From positions 1,984,001 to 2,048,000 of the forward strand of contig CAVTJK010000003.1 in the NCBI GenBank assembly GCA_963734965.1: a stretch of DNA of 64,000 nt, written 5' to 3'. The notes under the pieces are model-generated. The model ran no database searches and was not told where the DNA came from. It worked only from the letters and a program-made list of their open reading frames with translations. Position 1 is the stretch's first letter, and each line of letters begins with the position of its first letter. Both the position numbers and the translations under genes were made by a program. This document shows, piece by piece, positions 50,869 to 59,539 of the stretch. The stretch is from UBA4742 sp963734965. GTDB lineage: Bacteria > Actinomycetota > Acidimicrobiia > Acidimicrobiales > Acidimicrobilacustridaceae.

Positions 50869-52095
50869 ATGCCAGCCTCTCTGCTCATGCGCGGCCCCCG
50901 TGCGGGCGAAGACGCCCCGATGACCCCCGCCACATCGTCGGCCTCGTCGCCCCCGTCCCCCTCTCCCGAGCGCTATCCCCTGTTCGACGCCATCCGCCTG
51001 CTCGCGGCGCTGATGGTGATCTTCAGCCACGCCTTCACGACGACGGGGCGCCACGAACCCCAGCCGATCCACTTCGGGCGCCTCGACGTCACCTGGGGCC
51101 ACATCGGGGTGGCCATCTTCTTCGTGACCAGCGGCTTCCTGGTGACCCAGAGCTGGCGGCGTCAGCCCGACGGGCTCCGGTACCTGGCCAAGCGGGCGCT
51201 GCGGATCTGGCCCGGCTTCCTCGTCGTCGTCGGCCTCAGCGTCTTCGTGCTCGGTCCGATCGCCACGACCTGGAGTCGGCGCGCCTACTTCGCCGACTAC
51301 CACACGTGGGGCTACCTGTTGCACAACGCGGTGATGTCGCCCATCACCTTCAACCTGCCCGGCGTGTTCCGCCACCAGCCCCTCAACGGCATCAACGGCA
51401 GCCTCTGGACGCTGCCCTACGAGGTCGGCGCCTATCTGGCCCTGCTGGTGCTGGGCGTCACGCGCATGCTGCGCTGGTGGGTGCTCGCCGCCCTCACCGT
51501 CTTCGCGCTGGCCCTGTACCACCTCGGCATCTCGAACAAGACCATCTCGCTGTGGGACTCGTGGAACGGCCTGGTCGTCCAGAACCTCGTCCGCCTCGGC
51601 GTGTGGTTCGTACTCGGCGCCCTCCTGTGCGAGGCACGGCATCTGGTCGTCCGTCGCCATCGCGTCGCCGCGGTGGCCGTGGTGGCGGCCCTGGTCGGGA
51701 TCTGGATCCACCAGGACTGGATCGCCATCCCAGCGCTGGCCTTCCTGGTCATCTACCTCGGCACCCTGCCCTTCCGCCCGGCCGACGTGCTGCACCGTCT
51801 CGGTGATCCGTCCTACGGCATGTACCTCTATGGCTTCGTCATCCAGCAGACGCTCATGTGGACCGGTCTGGTGCACCGCGACCAGCCCTGGCTGTCCTTC
51901 GTCGAGGCCACCGTGCTGGCGGTCATCTTCGGCTACGCCTCGTGGCACCTGGTCGAGCGTCGGGCTCTGCGCCTGCTGCGCCCCAAGCGTCACGTCACAC
52001 CCGACCGCTCAGGCGACGAGGGCCCCTCAGGGGACCTCGTCGACCCCGTCGAGCCCGTCGAGGATGTGGCCCATGCGCTCGCGCTTCGTGCGTAG
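50869..52095 (+). CDS. OafA-type membrane acyltransferase
   Basis: The 408-residue integral membrane protein has about ten hydrophobic segments, AIRLLAALMVIFSHAF first. The conserved His and the INGSLWTLPYEV block are those of acyltransferase family 3, which acetylates cell-surface sugars or lipids. ATG at 50869, with GGAG six bases upstream and TATTCT at 50832. The last 69 bases overlap the ribBA 3' end on the opposite strand. A shorter true protein cannot be excluded. Confidence 0.86.
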   Translation: MPASLLMRGPRAGEDAPMTPATSSASSPPSPSPERYPLFDAIRLLAALMVIFSHAFTTTGRHEPQPIHFGRLDVTWGHIGVAIFFVTSGFLVTQSWRRQPDGLRYLAKRALRIWPGFLVVVGLSVFVLGPIATTWSRRAYFADYHTWGYLLHNAVMSPITFNLPGVFRHQPLNGINGSLWTLPYEVGAYLALLVLGVTRMLRWWVLAALTVFALALYHLGISNKTISLWDSWNGLVVQNLVRLGVWFVLGALLCEARHLVVRRHRVAAVAVVAALVGIWIHQDWIAIPALAFLVIYLGTLPFRPADVLHRLGDPSYGMYLYGFVIQQTLMWTGLVHRDQPWLSFVEATVLAVIFGYASWHLVERRALRLLRPKRHVTPDRSGDEGPSGDLVDPVEPVEDVAHALALRA

Positions 52096-53277
52096 GTAGG
52101 CCAGGTTCTCGGGGTTCGGGATGGTCTCGACCGGGACCCGACCGGTGACCTCGAGGCCGAAGCCTTCGAGCCCGCCGAACTTGGCCGGATTGTTGGTGAG
52201 CAGCCGCATCGTCGTGATGCCCAGGTCGACCAGGATCTGGGCGCCGATGCCGTACTCGCGGCTGTCGATGGGCAGGCCCAGCTCGAGGTTGGCGTCGACG
52301 GTGTCGCGCCCCTGATCCTGCAGGTTGTAGGCCCGGATCTTGTGGCCGATGCCGATGCCGCGGCCTTCGTGGCCGCGCAGGTACACCAGCACGCCGAGCT
52401 CCTCGTCGGAGATCTGGCGCATGGCCTGGTCGAGCTGGATGCCGCAGTCGCAGCGCAACGAGCCGAACACGTCGCCGGTGAGGCACTCGCTGTGCACCCG
52501 CACCAGCACGTCGTCCTCGCCCTGCACCGCGCCCTTGACCATGGCGATGTGCTGCTCGCCGTTGAGCACGGACTCGTACACGTAACAGGTGAAGTCGCCC
52601 CAGTCGGTGGGGATGCGCGCCTCCGCGATCCGCTTGACCAGCTTCTCAGTCTGGCGCCGGTAGCGGATCAGCTCGGCGATCGAGATCATCAGCAGCCCGT
52701 GCTCGTCGCAGAACCGGCGCAGCTCGGGCACCCGGGCCATGGTGCCGTCGTCGTTGACGATCTCGCAGAGCACGCCCGCGGGGTACAGCCCGGCCATGCG
52801 AGCCAGGTCGACGGCGGCCTCGGTGTGGCCGGCCCGCTTGAGCACCCCGCCGTCGGCGTAGCGCAACGGGAAGATGTGACCAGGTCGGGCCAGATCGCCG
52901 GGACGGGTCGCCGGGTCGATGAGCGAGCGGATCGTCGCCGCCCGGTCCCCGGCCGAGATGCCGGTCGACGTGCCGTGACGGAAGTCGACGCTGTAGGTGA
53001 ACGCCGTGCGCTGGGCCTCGGTGTTGTCGCGCACCATCAGCGGGATGTCGAGCTCGTCCAGGCGGTCGCCGGTCAGCGGGGCGCAGATCACGCCCGACGT
53101 GTGGCGCACGAAGAAGGCGATCTTCTCGGGGGTGGCCCACTCGGCCGCCATGATGAGGTCACCCTCGTTCTCACGGTCCTCGTCGTCGACCACGACGACG
53201 ATCTCGCCGCGTGCGACGGCGGCGATGGCGTCGGGGATCTCGGCGAAACCCTCTCTGATCTCATGCTTGACGCTCAT
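52027..53277 (-). CDS. ribBA: bifunctional 3,4-DHBP synthase / GTP cyclohydrolase II
   Basis: Supplies both precursors of riboflavin. The 416-residue protein has a RibB domain (VVDDEDRENEGDLIMAAE, RAGHTEAAVDLAR). The RibA domain has the zinc site CLTGDVFGSLRCDCG and RGHEGRGIGIGHK. The ATG follows AAGGAGGG and overlaps the ribE stop (ATGA). The operon order is ribD-ribE-ribBA. Confidence 0.97.
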   Translation of the reverse strand: MSVKHEIREGFAEIPDAIAAVARGEIVVVVDDEDRENEGDLIMAAEWATPEKIAFFVRHTSGVICAPLTGDRLDELDIPLMVRDNTEAQRTAFTYSVDFRHGTSTGISAGDRAATIRSLIDPATRPGDLARPGHIFPLRYADGGVLKRAGHTEAAVDLARMAGLYPAGVLCEIVNDDGTMARVPELRRFCDEHGLLMISIAELIRYRRQTEKLVKRIAEARIPTDWGDFTCYVYESVLNGEQHIAMVKGAVQGEDDVLVRVHSECLTGDVFGSLRCDCGIQLDQAMRQISDEELGVLVYLRGHEGRGIGIGHKIRAYNLQDQGRDTVDANLELGLPIDSREYGIGAQILVDLGITTMRLLTNNPAKFGGLEGFGLEVTGRVPVETIPNPENLAYLRTKRERMGHILDGLDGVDEVP

Positions 53278-53867
53278 GGCGCCCTCCTTGTCGCGGCCAG
53301 CTGCGCGGCCAAGAGCCGCTCGACGTACTTGGCCATCACGTCCACTTCGAGGTTCACGTCGGCACCGGCGCCTTTGTGGCCGAGCGTCGTCACCGCCGCA
53401 GTATGCGGGATGAGGGCCACGGTGAACCCGTCGTCGAGCACATCGACGACGGTCAGGCTCACGCCGTCGACGGTGATCGAGCCCTTCTCGACGATGTAGC
53501 GCAGCAACGAGTCGGGCATCCGCACCCGCAGGTCGGGCGCCGGTTCGACGATCTGGCCCACGGCATCGACGTGGCCCTGCACCACATGGCCTCCGAGGCG
53601 ATCCTCGACCCGGACGGGCCGTTCGAGGTTGACCGGATCGCCCGGCTCGAGGGCACCCAGGGCCGTGCGGTCGTAGGTCTCGTCGCTGACGTCGGCCTCC
53701 CACCAGCCGGCGGCCACGTCGAAGTCCACGACGGTGAGACAGCACCCGTTGACCGCCGTCGAGTCGCCGATGCCGACGCCGTCGAGCACGGTCTTGGCGT
53801 TGATCCGCAGCTTGGCGCCGTCCCGGCTGGCCACGGACCCGAGCTCTTCGATGATTCCGGTGAACAT
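53274..53867 (-). CDS. ribE: riboflavin synthase alpha chain
   Basis: Dismutates lumazine to riboflavin. The 197-residue protein opens MFTGIIEELG and has two tandem lumazine-binding barrels (VNGCCLTVVDFDV in the first, SITVDGVSLTVVDV in the second). The trimer-forming C-terminal helix is present. It starts two bases after ribD. Confidence 0.97.
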   Translation of the reverse strand: MFTGIIEELGSVASRDGAKLRINAKTVLDGVGIGDSTAVNGCCLTVVDFDVAAGWWEADVSDETYDRTALGALEPGDPVNLERPVRVEDRLGGHVVQGHVDAVGQIVEPAPDLRVRMPDSLLRYIVEKGSITVDGVSLTVVDVLDDGFTVALIPHTAAVTTLGHKGAGADVNLEVDVMAKYVERLLAAQLAATRRAP

Positions 53868-53869
53868 GG

Positions 53870-54971
53870 TCAGGCTCCCGAGGTCGCCGGTTCGGCTACG
53901 TGGTGGGTCGCCGAGGCGGCGGCGAGGGGCTCGACCCTGGCGGCGAGATCGATCCGCAGATCGTCGCCGAGGGGCCGGACGCCGACCAGCCGACCGCGCC
54001 AGGCGTCGGCCAGCGTGGCCGCGCCGGGGCCCGTGAACAGGCCGCGGGCATCGTCGCCTCCGAACAGCATGGGGGCCAGGTAGATCACGTAGCGGTCGAC
54101 CAGTCCGGCGGCGTGCAGTCCGTGCGCGACCGTCGCGCCGCCCTCGACCAGGAGCTGCAGCACGCCGCGCCGACCGAGCTCGTCGAGGACCAGGCCCACA
54201 TCACCGCTCAACTCGACGGCGGGCTGCACGGCCGCGCCCGGCGGCGCCGTCCCCAGCACCACTCGCAGCGGTTGCACGAACCCTGGGGGCAGTTCGGCCG
54301 GGGGGAGCCGGACGGTGAGGGCCGGATCGTCGGCGCGGACGGTCCCCGCCCCCACGAGGACGGCGTCGCTGTCGGCGCGAAGCTGGTGGGCATCGCGGCG
54401 CGGCTTCGGCCCCGGTGATCCACTGGCTGGTCCCATCAGGGGCGGCGGTGCGCCCGTCGAGGCTGGCGGCGAGCTTCAGGACGACGAAGGGCCGGCCGGT
54501 GCGGCGGTGATGGAGGTAGGGGCCGAGCTGGTCGCGAGCGTCGGTGGCCACGGCGGACAACTCGGGGACGGCGTCGGCGACATCGACGACCACGCCCGCC
54601 TCGCGGAGCCGGGCGAGGCCACGGCCCGCGACCCGCTCGTCGGGATCGACGACGGCGACCACCACGCGGGCCACGCCCGCGGCGATGATGGCATCGGCGC
54701 ACGAGCTGGGCCGACGCCCCGGATGACAGCACGGTTCGAGGGTCACGAACATGGTGGCCCCCTGCGCCGCCGCCCCTGCGGCTTGGAGGGCGACGACCTC
54801 GGCATGGTTCCCGGCTCGGCCCTGGGTCGCGCCGGCGAATCCGGGATGGTCCAGCGCGGCGTCGGCGGGAACGACCACGGCCCCGACCCAGGGCCGAGGC
54901 GACACCGAGCGCCGCGACGCGGCGGCGGCGGCCATGGCCTGTCGCATGCGGTCGGCGTCGCTGGTGTTCAC
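53870..54971 (-). CDS. ribD: bifunctional pyrimidine deaminase/reductase (one frameshift)
   Basis: Deaminates and then reduces the pyrimidine intermediate of riboflavin synthesis. About 366 residues. The zinc site is HAE in NHAEVVALQ and PCCHPGRRPSSC. The reductase half contains VLKLAASLDGRTA, VLVGAGTVRADDPALT and LLVEGGATVAHGL. One surplus base at about 54411 (GCC[G]CGC) breaks the frame in ITGAEARRDAHQLR. The GTG start gives NTSDADRMRQAM. No FMN riboswitch is recognisable upstream. Confidence 0.94.
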
Positions 54972-55133
54972 AGAGTGGGGCCTGTCTCGTGTCGGCGGTC
55001 GGATCTGGCACTCGCTGGCCGTCCGGTCGAATTTACCTACGGTCGACGGACTTGGCGACCAGCATATCCCCGACGGCTCCGTTTGGGAAGACGAAAAGAA
55101 GAACGCGTTCTAATTCCTCGTCACCTCGGACGG
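54972..55133 (-). other. rib operon upstream region
   Basis: 162 bases, richer in A and T than its surroundings, between mog and ribD. It contains an imperfect inverted repeat at 55021-55051, a 12-bp palindrome AGAACGCGTTCT at 55100-55111, and no FMN riboswitch core. On the plus strand a 49-codon frame (54964-55113) ends in TAA but resembles nothing I know. Confidence 0.45.
55021..55051. repeat. imperfect inverted repeat upstream of ribD
   Basis: GTCCG-G-TCGA and TCGA-CGGAC flank ATTTACCTACGG, nine paired bases with one bulge. It could be an operator or leader hairpin for the rib genes. Confidence 0.4.
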
Positions 55134-55622
55134 TCAGTGGTGGGTGGGTTCGCCGCTCAGGAGGCGCAGGACGTGGGGCACGACGTCGAGCACCGCCTCG
55201 AGGCACTCGACGGCGCCCGCCGGTGACCCCGGCGTGTTCAGGATGAGCGCCTGGCCGCGGGTGCCGGCCACGGCGCGGGACAAGCGACCCAGGGGCGACA
55301 CGAGCCGCATGGCCTCGGCCAACCCGGGCGCCTGGCGATCGAGCACGACCAGCGTGCCCTCAGGCGTGAGGTCGCGGGGCCCGAAGCCGGTGCCTCCCGT
55401 CGTCACGATCAGCCCGGCGAAGCCCTCGGCCAGCTCGACCAGGGCCTCCCCCACCACCTCGCGACCGTCGGCGGTGACCTCGTGGGCCACGACCTCGTAG
55501 CCCTCGGCCCCCAGCCGATCGACCAGTCCCTGTCCGCCTCGATCCTCACGGGTGCCGCCCTTCACGCCGTCCGAGACGGTCAGCACCTTGGCCTGCAGCT
55601 GGCGGGCGTCGTGGTCGGGCAC
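55134..55622 (-). CDS. molybdopterin adenylyltransferase / MogA-MoaB family
   Basis: The 162-residue protein has the MoCF fold: KVLTVSDGVKGGTRED, GLIVTTGGTGFGPRDLTPE and ALILNTPGSPAGAVECL. It would adenylate molybdopterin before metal insertion. No other molybdenum cofactor gene is in the window. The GTG at 55622 lies 25 bases after rsmB. Confidence 0.88.
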   Translation of the reverse strand: MPDHDARQLQAKVLTVSDGVKGGTREDRGGQGLVDRLGAEGYEVVAHEVTADGREVVGEALVELAEGFAGLIVTTGGTGFGPRDLTPEGTLVVLDRQAPGLAEAMRLVSPLGRLSRAVAGTRGQALILNTPGSPAGAVECLEAVLDVVPHVLRLLSGEPTHH

Positions 55623-55647
55623 GGGTGCGAGGCTAGTGCCGGCCTCG

Positions 55648-56807
55648 TCAGGTCCGGCGCAGGCGCAGGACGAACATGCCGTCGGTACCGGCCGTCTGGG
55701 GCAGCACCAGGAGGCCTCGGCCGTGCGGTGTCGCGGCGTCGGTGAGCGGGCCGGGCCCGGCCGCGATCGGGGCCAACTCGGGATGGTGTGACTCGAGCCA
55801 CGAGTCGATCTCGCGAGTCTCGGCATCGGTCATCGTGCAGGTGCTGTAGGTGATCTCGCCACCGGCGCGAACGAGGCCGACGGCGGCGCCGAGCAGCTCG
55901 CGCTGCAGGACCGCGAGGTGGTCCACGTCGTCAGGAGCGATGCGCCAGCGGGCGTCAGGCCGGCGCCGCAACGACCCCAGCCCCGAGCAGGGCGCGTCGA
56001 CCAGGACTCGGTCGGCCCGGCCGTCGCGCAGCGGAGCCGAGCGGGCATCGGCCGCCACCACCGCGAGGTGGCGCGATCCCAGGCGGCGGGCGTTGGCGGC
56101 GATGAGGTTGGCCCGTGCCGGATGCAGCTCGAGGGCGACCACCGCCGCGCCCGTCGCCGCCAGGCCGGTCGCCTTGCCGCCCGGTCCGGCGCACACGTCG
56201 ATGACGAGCTCGCCCGGTCGAGCTCCGACGGCCTCGGTGACCCACTGTGACGCCGTGTCCTGGCGGTACCCATCGTCGCGCTCGACGGCGGAGGCGGCCA
56301 CGTTCATCGATTCGAGGGCGGCGGCGGCCACGTCGGTGCCAAGGTCAGTCGTGAGCCGGTCGATGATCCAGTCCGGGTAGCTGAGACCGCGTCGGCGTGT
56401 CGGGCCAGTCGTGCCCGCCCTCGCTGATGCGGCGCAACACCGCGTTCACGAGGCCCCGGGTGCGGGCCGGGGCCACCTCGACCGTCGCGCTGACCGCGGC
56501 GTGCGGGGGGGTCTCGAGGAAGACGAGCTGATAGGCGCCGAGGCGCAGCACCGCCCGGGTCTCGGTGTCGGGATCTCGCGTGACGAAGCGATCGATGAGC
56601 CAGTCGCATGAGCGCCGCATCCGGGTGACGCCGTAGACCAACTCGGTCACGAAGTTGCGGTCGCGGTCATCGAGGTGGGATCGACCGAGCGCGGCGGGAA
56701 CCACCAGGTTGGCGTAGGCCCCGTCCCGCTCGATCCGCACCAGCGCGTCGACGGCCACCGCCCGCGCCGAGACTCCGCCGCGGACGCGTGCGGCGGCTCG
56801 TGCTCAT
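55648..56807 (-). CDS. rsmB: 16S rRNA m5C967 methyltransferase (two frameshifts)
   Basis: About 385 residues. An N-terminal NusB-like RNA-binding domain (ALVRIERDGAYANLVVPAAL) is followed by a SAM domain with VIDVCAGPGGKATGL, LVDAPCSGLGSLRRRPD and the catalytic Cys in TYSTCTMTDAET. Extra bases at about 56383 (TCT[C]AGC) and 56777 (CGG[C]GGA) break the frame. Both give synonymous codons either way. The ATG overlaps the fmt stop (ATGA). Order def-fmt-rsmB is common in bacteria. Confidence 0.91.
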
Positions 56808-57676
56808 GGACCCAGGCGGTCGTCGGCCGCCAGGGGCGGATGCAGGCCGCGCCGCCACGCGTCAGCGGCCAGTCGGGCCTTGCCCTCGGGCTGGACCTCG
56901 ACCAGATCGAGATGTCCGTCGCCGGTCGCCACCCGCAACCCGTCGAGGCGCCCGGGCGCATCTGGATCCGTCACCGGCGAGCCGTCGTCGACCCGACTCG
57001 TCCGCCAGACCTTGAGGCGCTTGTCCCGGAACGTCGTGTAGGCGCCGCCGACCCGCACCAGGCGGTGCAGCGCGTCGGCCGGACAGGTCCAGTCGAGGCG
57101 CAACTCGTCGGGCTGGATCTTCTCGGCGTAGGTCGGTTCGCCGACCTGGGCCACGGCGGGGCCGATGCCGTCGCGCAGCGCGTCGACGAGCAGCCGCGTG
57201 CCGACGTCCACCAGCCGGTGGCGCAGCTCGTCAGCGGTCTCGTCGGGATCGATGGCGACGAAGGTCTCGGCGCGGATTCCGCCCGTGTCGAGTCCCTCCT
57301 CGATGTCCATCAGGCACACGGCCGTCTCGTCGTCGCCGGCCAGGATGGCCCGTTCCACCGGCGCCGCGCCGCGCCACCGGGGCAAGGCCGAGAAGTGGAG
57401 GTTGACCATCGGCACGACGTCGATCACGTGCGGCTTGATGAGCCGGCCGAAGGCCACGACGACGCCGAGGTCGGCGCCCGCGGCCAGGACGTCGTCGACC
57501 TGGTCGGACACCGGTAGACCGAGCTCGATGGCGGCCGCCTTGACCGGACTGGGCGACAGGCCCTTGCCGCGACCCCGCCGGGCGTCGGCCCGGCTCACCA
57601 CGAGGGCGATGGCGAACCCGGCCTCGTGCAGAGCGCGCAAAGGAGGAACCGCGGCTTCGGGTGTTCCGAGGAACAC
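56804..57676 (-). CDS. fmt: methionyl-tRNA formyltransferase
   Basis: Formylates initiator Met-tRNA. The 290-residue protein has FLGTPEAAVPPLRAL at the N-terminus, VNLHFSALPRWRGAAPV with the catalytic His and EEGLDTGGI with the catalytic Asp. The C-terminal OB domain ends VQPEGKARLAADAWRRG. The only convenient start is the GTG before FLGTP. Homologues have two or three more residues, so the true start or a missed base remains open. Confidence 0.94.
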   Translation of the reverse strand: MFLGTPEAAVPPLRALHEAGFAIALVVSRADARRGRGKGLSPSPVKAAAIELGLPVSDQVDDVLAAGADLGVVVAFGRLIKPHVIDVVPMVNLHFSALPRWRGAAPVERAILAGDDETAVCLMDIEEGLDTGGIRAETFVAIDPDETADELRHRLVDVGTRLLVDALRDGIGPAVAQVGEPTYAEKIQPDELRLDWTCPADALHRLVRVGGAYTTFRDKRLKVWRTSRVDDGSPVTDPDAPGRLDGLRVATGDGHLDLVEVQPEGKARLAADAWRRGLHPPLAADDRLGP

Positions 57677-57708
57677 CAGGCGACGCGGATGGCTGGGGAC
57701 CGGCGCGC

Positions 57709-58239
57709 TCAGAGCTTCCCGAGGCCGATGCTCGGAACCTCGACCTCGTCGCCGCTCAAGGCGCGCTCGCGCAGCACCTTCTTGGCCTCTTTGCGCTGAT
57801 CGTCGTCGAGATGGTCGAGCAGCAGCACACCGTCGAGATGGTCGAGCTCGTGCTGGAAGACACGCGCCTCGAGCTCGTCGGCTTCGACCTGGATCTCGTT
57901 GCCCTCGAGGTCATAGCCCGTGAGCAGGACCTCCTTGGGGCGCACGATCTCCCAGCTCAGGCCGGGCACCGAGAGGCACCCTTCGAGATAGGACCACTCG
58001 CCCCGGCTCTCGGCGATGACTGGATTGACGATCACGATCGGCTCGTCGTCGATGTCATAGACGAACAGTCGCTTCTGCACGCCGATCTGCGGGGCGGCCA
58101 GCCCGGCGCCGTGAGCGTCGTACAACGTGGCGAACATGTCGTCGGCCAGGCGCGCGATGGCACCGTTGATGTCGGTGACCTCGGCGGCCCGCCGCTTGAG
58201 CACAGGGTCGCCGAACACGCGGATGGTGTAGGGAGCCAT
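57709..58239 (-). CDS. def: peptide deformylase
   Basis: Removes the N-formyl group from new proteins. The 176-residue metalloenzyme has motif 1 GAGLAAPQIG, motif 2 EGCLSVPG and motif 3 QHELDHLDG, all metal ligands intact. The ATG at 58239 lies seven bases after TACCCT, whose TA is shared with the divergent methyltransferase promoter. Cotranscribed with fmt. Confidence 0.97.
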   Translation of the reverse strand: MAPYTIRVFGDPVLKRRAAEVTDINGAIARLADDMFATLYDAHGAGLAAPQIGVQKRLFVYDIDDEPIVIVNPVIAESRGEWSYLEGCLSVPGLSWEIVRPKEVLLTGYDLEGNEIQVEADELEARVFQHELDHLDGVLLLDHLDDDQRKEAKKVLRERALSGDEVEVPSIGLGKL

Positions 58240-58246
58240 GGCCACC

Positions 58247-58256
58247 AGGGTAGCGT
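58247..58256. promoter_or_regulatory. bidirectional leaderless promoter (def and methyltransferase)
   Basis: AGGGTAGCGT contains minus-strand TACCCT (58252-58247) and plus-strand TAGCGT (58251-58256), which share the TA at 58251-58252. Each hexamer is followed by exactly seven bases and a start codon, ATG at 58239 and GTG at 58264. The arrangement is symmetric about the shared step. Confidence 0.55.
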
Positions 58257-58263
58257 CGGTCCG

Positions 58264-58911
58264 GTGGAGGGAACGCACGCGGACCAGTACTTCGAACCCC
58301 AGCCGCGCGTCACGTCGAAGCCCCATCAGGTGCGCCTGACCCTGCCTGATCTCACCGCGGAGCTGACGGCCGACCGCGGCGTGTTCTCGGCCGACGCCGT
58401 CGATCAAGGCACGCGCTACCTGCTCCAGGCCGGTCCCGAGCTGGCCCCCTCGCCTACCGACCTGCTCGATCTCGGATGCGGCTACGGCCCCATAGCGGTG
58501 ACCTTGGCCCGCCGAGCGCCCGGGGCGACGGTGTGGGCGGTCGACTCCAACGAGCGGGCCGTCGATCTGACGCGTCAGAACGCGGCGTCGCTGGACCTGG
58601 ACAACGTCAGGGCCCTGACCGCCGGCGATGTCCGAGCGGCCGTGACCGGCGGGATGCCCGAGTCGGTCCGGTTCGACGCCATCTGGTCGAACCCACCCAT
58701 CCGCGTCGGCAAGGCGCGACTGCACGCGCTCGTCACCGACTGGCTCGCCCGGCTCCGCGACGGCGGCCACGCTGTCTTCGTGGTGCACAAGCACCTGGGC
58801 GCGGACTCGTTCGCCCGATGGCTGGACGACACCGGCTGGTCCACCACCCGCCTGGGGTCGCGAGCGGGATACCGGATGCTCGACATCACCCGCGCCGACC
58901 CGTCGGTCTGA
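58264..58911 (+). CDS. class I SAM-dependent methyltransferase, RsmC-like
   Basis: The 215-residue protein has motif I LLDLGCGYGPIAVTLA and the catalytic SNPPIRVGK, where NPP marks N-methyltransferases of guanine or adenine bases. GVFSADAVDQGTRYLL precedes it, as in the C-domain of RsmC (16S m2G). The GTG start is leaderless. It lies ten bases before the next methyltransferase gene, so the two are probably one unit. Confidence 0.88.
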   Translation: MEGTHADQYFEPQPRVTSKPHQVRLTLPDLTAELTADRGVFSADAVDQGTRYLLQAGPELAPSPTDLLDLGCGYGPIAVTLARRAPGATVWAVDSNERAVDLTRQNAASLDLDNVRALTAGDVRAAVTGGMPESVRFDAIWSNPPIRVGKARLHALVTDWLARLRDGGHAVFVVHKHLGADSFARWLDDTGWSTTRLGSRAGYRMLDITRADPSV

Positions 58912-58921
58912 GGAGGCGTCC

Positions 58922-59449
58922 ATGCGCAACCTCACCGGCACCGAGCTCAAGCGGCTGCACCGCGAATGGCGCCGCTCGACCGAAGGCCGCCTGGCCCTGC
59001 TGCTCGACGCCGTCCAGACGCCGTACAACGTCGGATCGATCCTGCGGACCGCGGCGGCCTACCGGGTCGAGCACCTGTGGCTGATCGGGGCCACGTCCTC
59101 GCCGATGCACCCGAAGACGCAGAAGACGGCCCTCGGTTCGCAGCGGTTCGTGACGTGGACCGAGTGCGCCGAGATCGGCCCGGCCGCCGACGAGGTGGCC
59201 ACCGCCGGCTACACCCTCGTCGGCATCGAGCTGGCCGAGGGCGCCCGGCCGCTGCACGAGATCGACCTGCCCGCCGACGTGTGCCTGGCCCTCGGCCACG
59301 AGGACCGGGGCCTGTCCAAGGAGACGCTGGCTCGCTGCGCCACGGTTGCCTACCTCCCCCAGCTCGGGCCCATCGGATCGCTCAACGTGGCCACCGCCGC
59401 CGCCATCGCCATGTACGAGGTCCGCCGCCGGGCCTGGACCGCTCCCTGA
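58922..59449 (+). CDS. SpoU/TrmH-family RNA 2'-O-methyltransferase
   Basis: The 175-residue single SPOUT domain has LLDAVQTPYNVGSILRTAAA, ALGHEDRGLSKET and GPIGSLNVATAAAIAMYE, the three motifs of the family. It lacks the L30e-like domain of the larger homologue at 45 kb, so the substrate is probably a tRNA. The ATG follows GAGGAGG. Confidence 0.92.
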   Translation: MRNLTGTELKRLHREWRRSTEGRLALLLDAVQTPYNVGSILRTAAAYRVEHLWLIGATSSPMHPKTQKTALGSQRFVTWTECAEIGPAADEVATAGYTLVGIELAEGARPLHEIDLPADVCLALGHEDRGLSKETLARCATVAYLPQLGPIGSLNVATAAAIAMYEVRRRAWTAP

Positions 59450-59465
59450 TCGAGCCCACCACCCG

Positions 59466-59512
59466 TTCTGGCGGCGATTGAGGGCGTGGGACGCCCTTCA
59501 TCGCCGCCAGAA
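59466..59512. repeat. hairpin repeat family 1, best copy
   Basis: TTCTGGCGGCGATTGAGGGC and its near-complement ending CATCGCCGCCAGAA form a stem of about 22 bp with one mismatch around a short loop. The same right half and flanking CCGAGGGG occur at 11091-11119. Here it lies between the ends of convergent genes and could act as a terminator. Confidence 0.7.
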
Positions 59513-59539
59513 GCCGAGGGGCCCCAAGCAGCCAAGGGG

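Noticed and set aside
54972..55133. FMN riboswitch before ribD
   Set aside because: The conserved AGGGT/CCGAC and GCGA core elements are not present on either strand.
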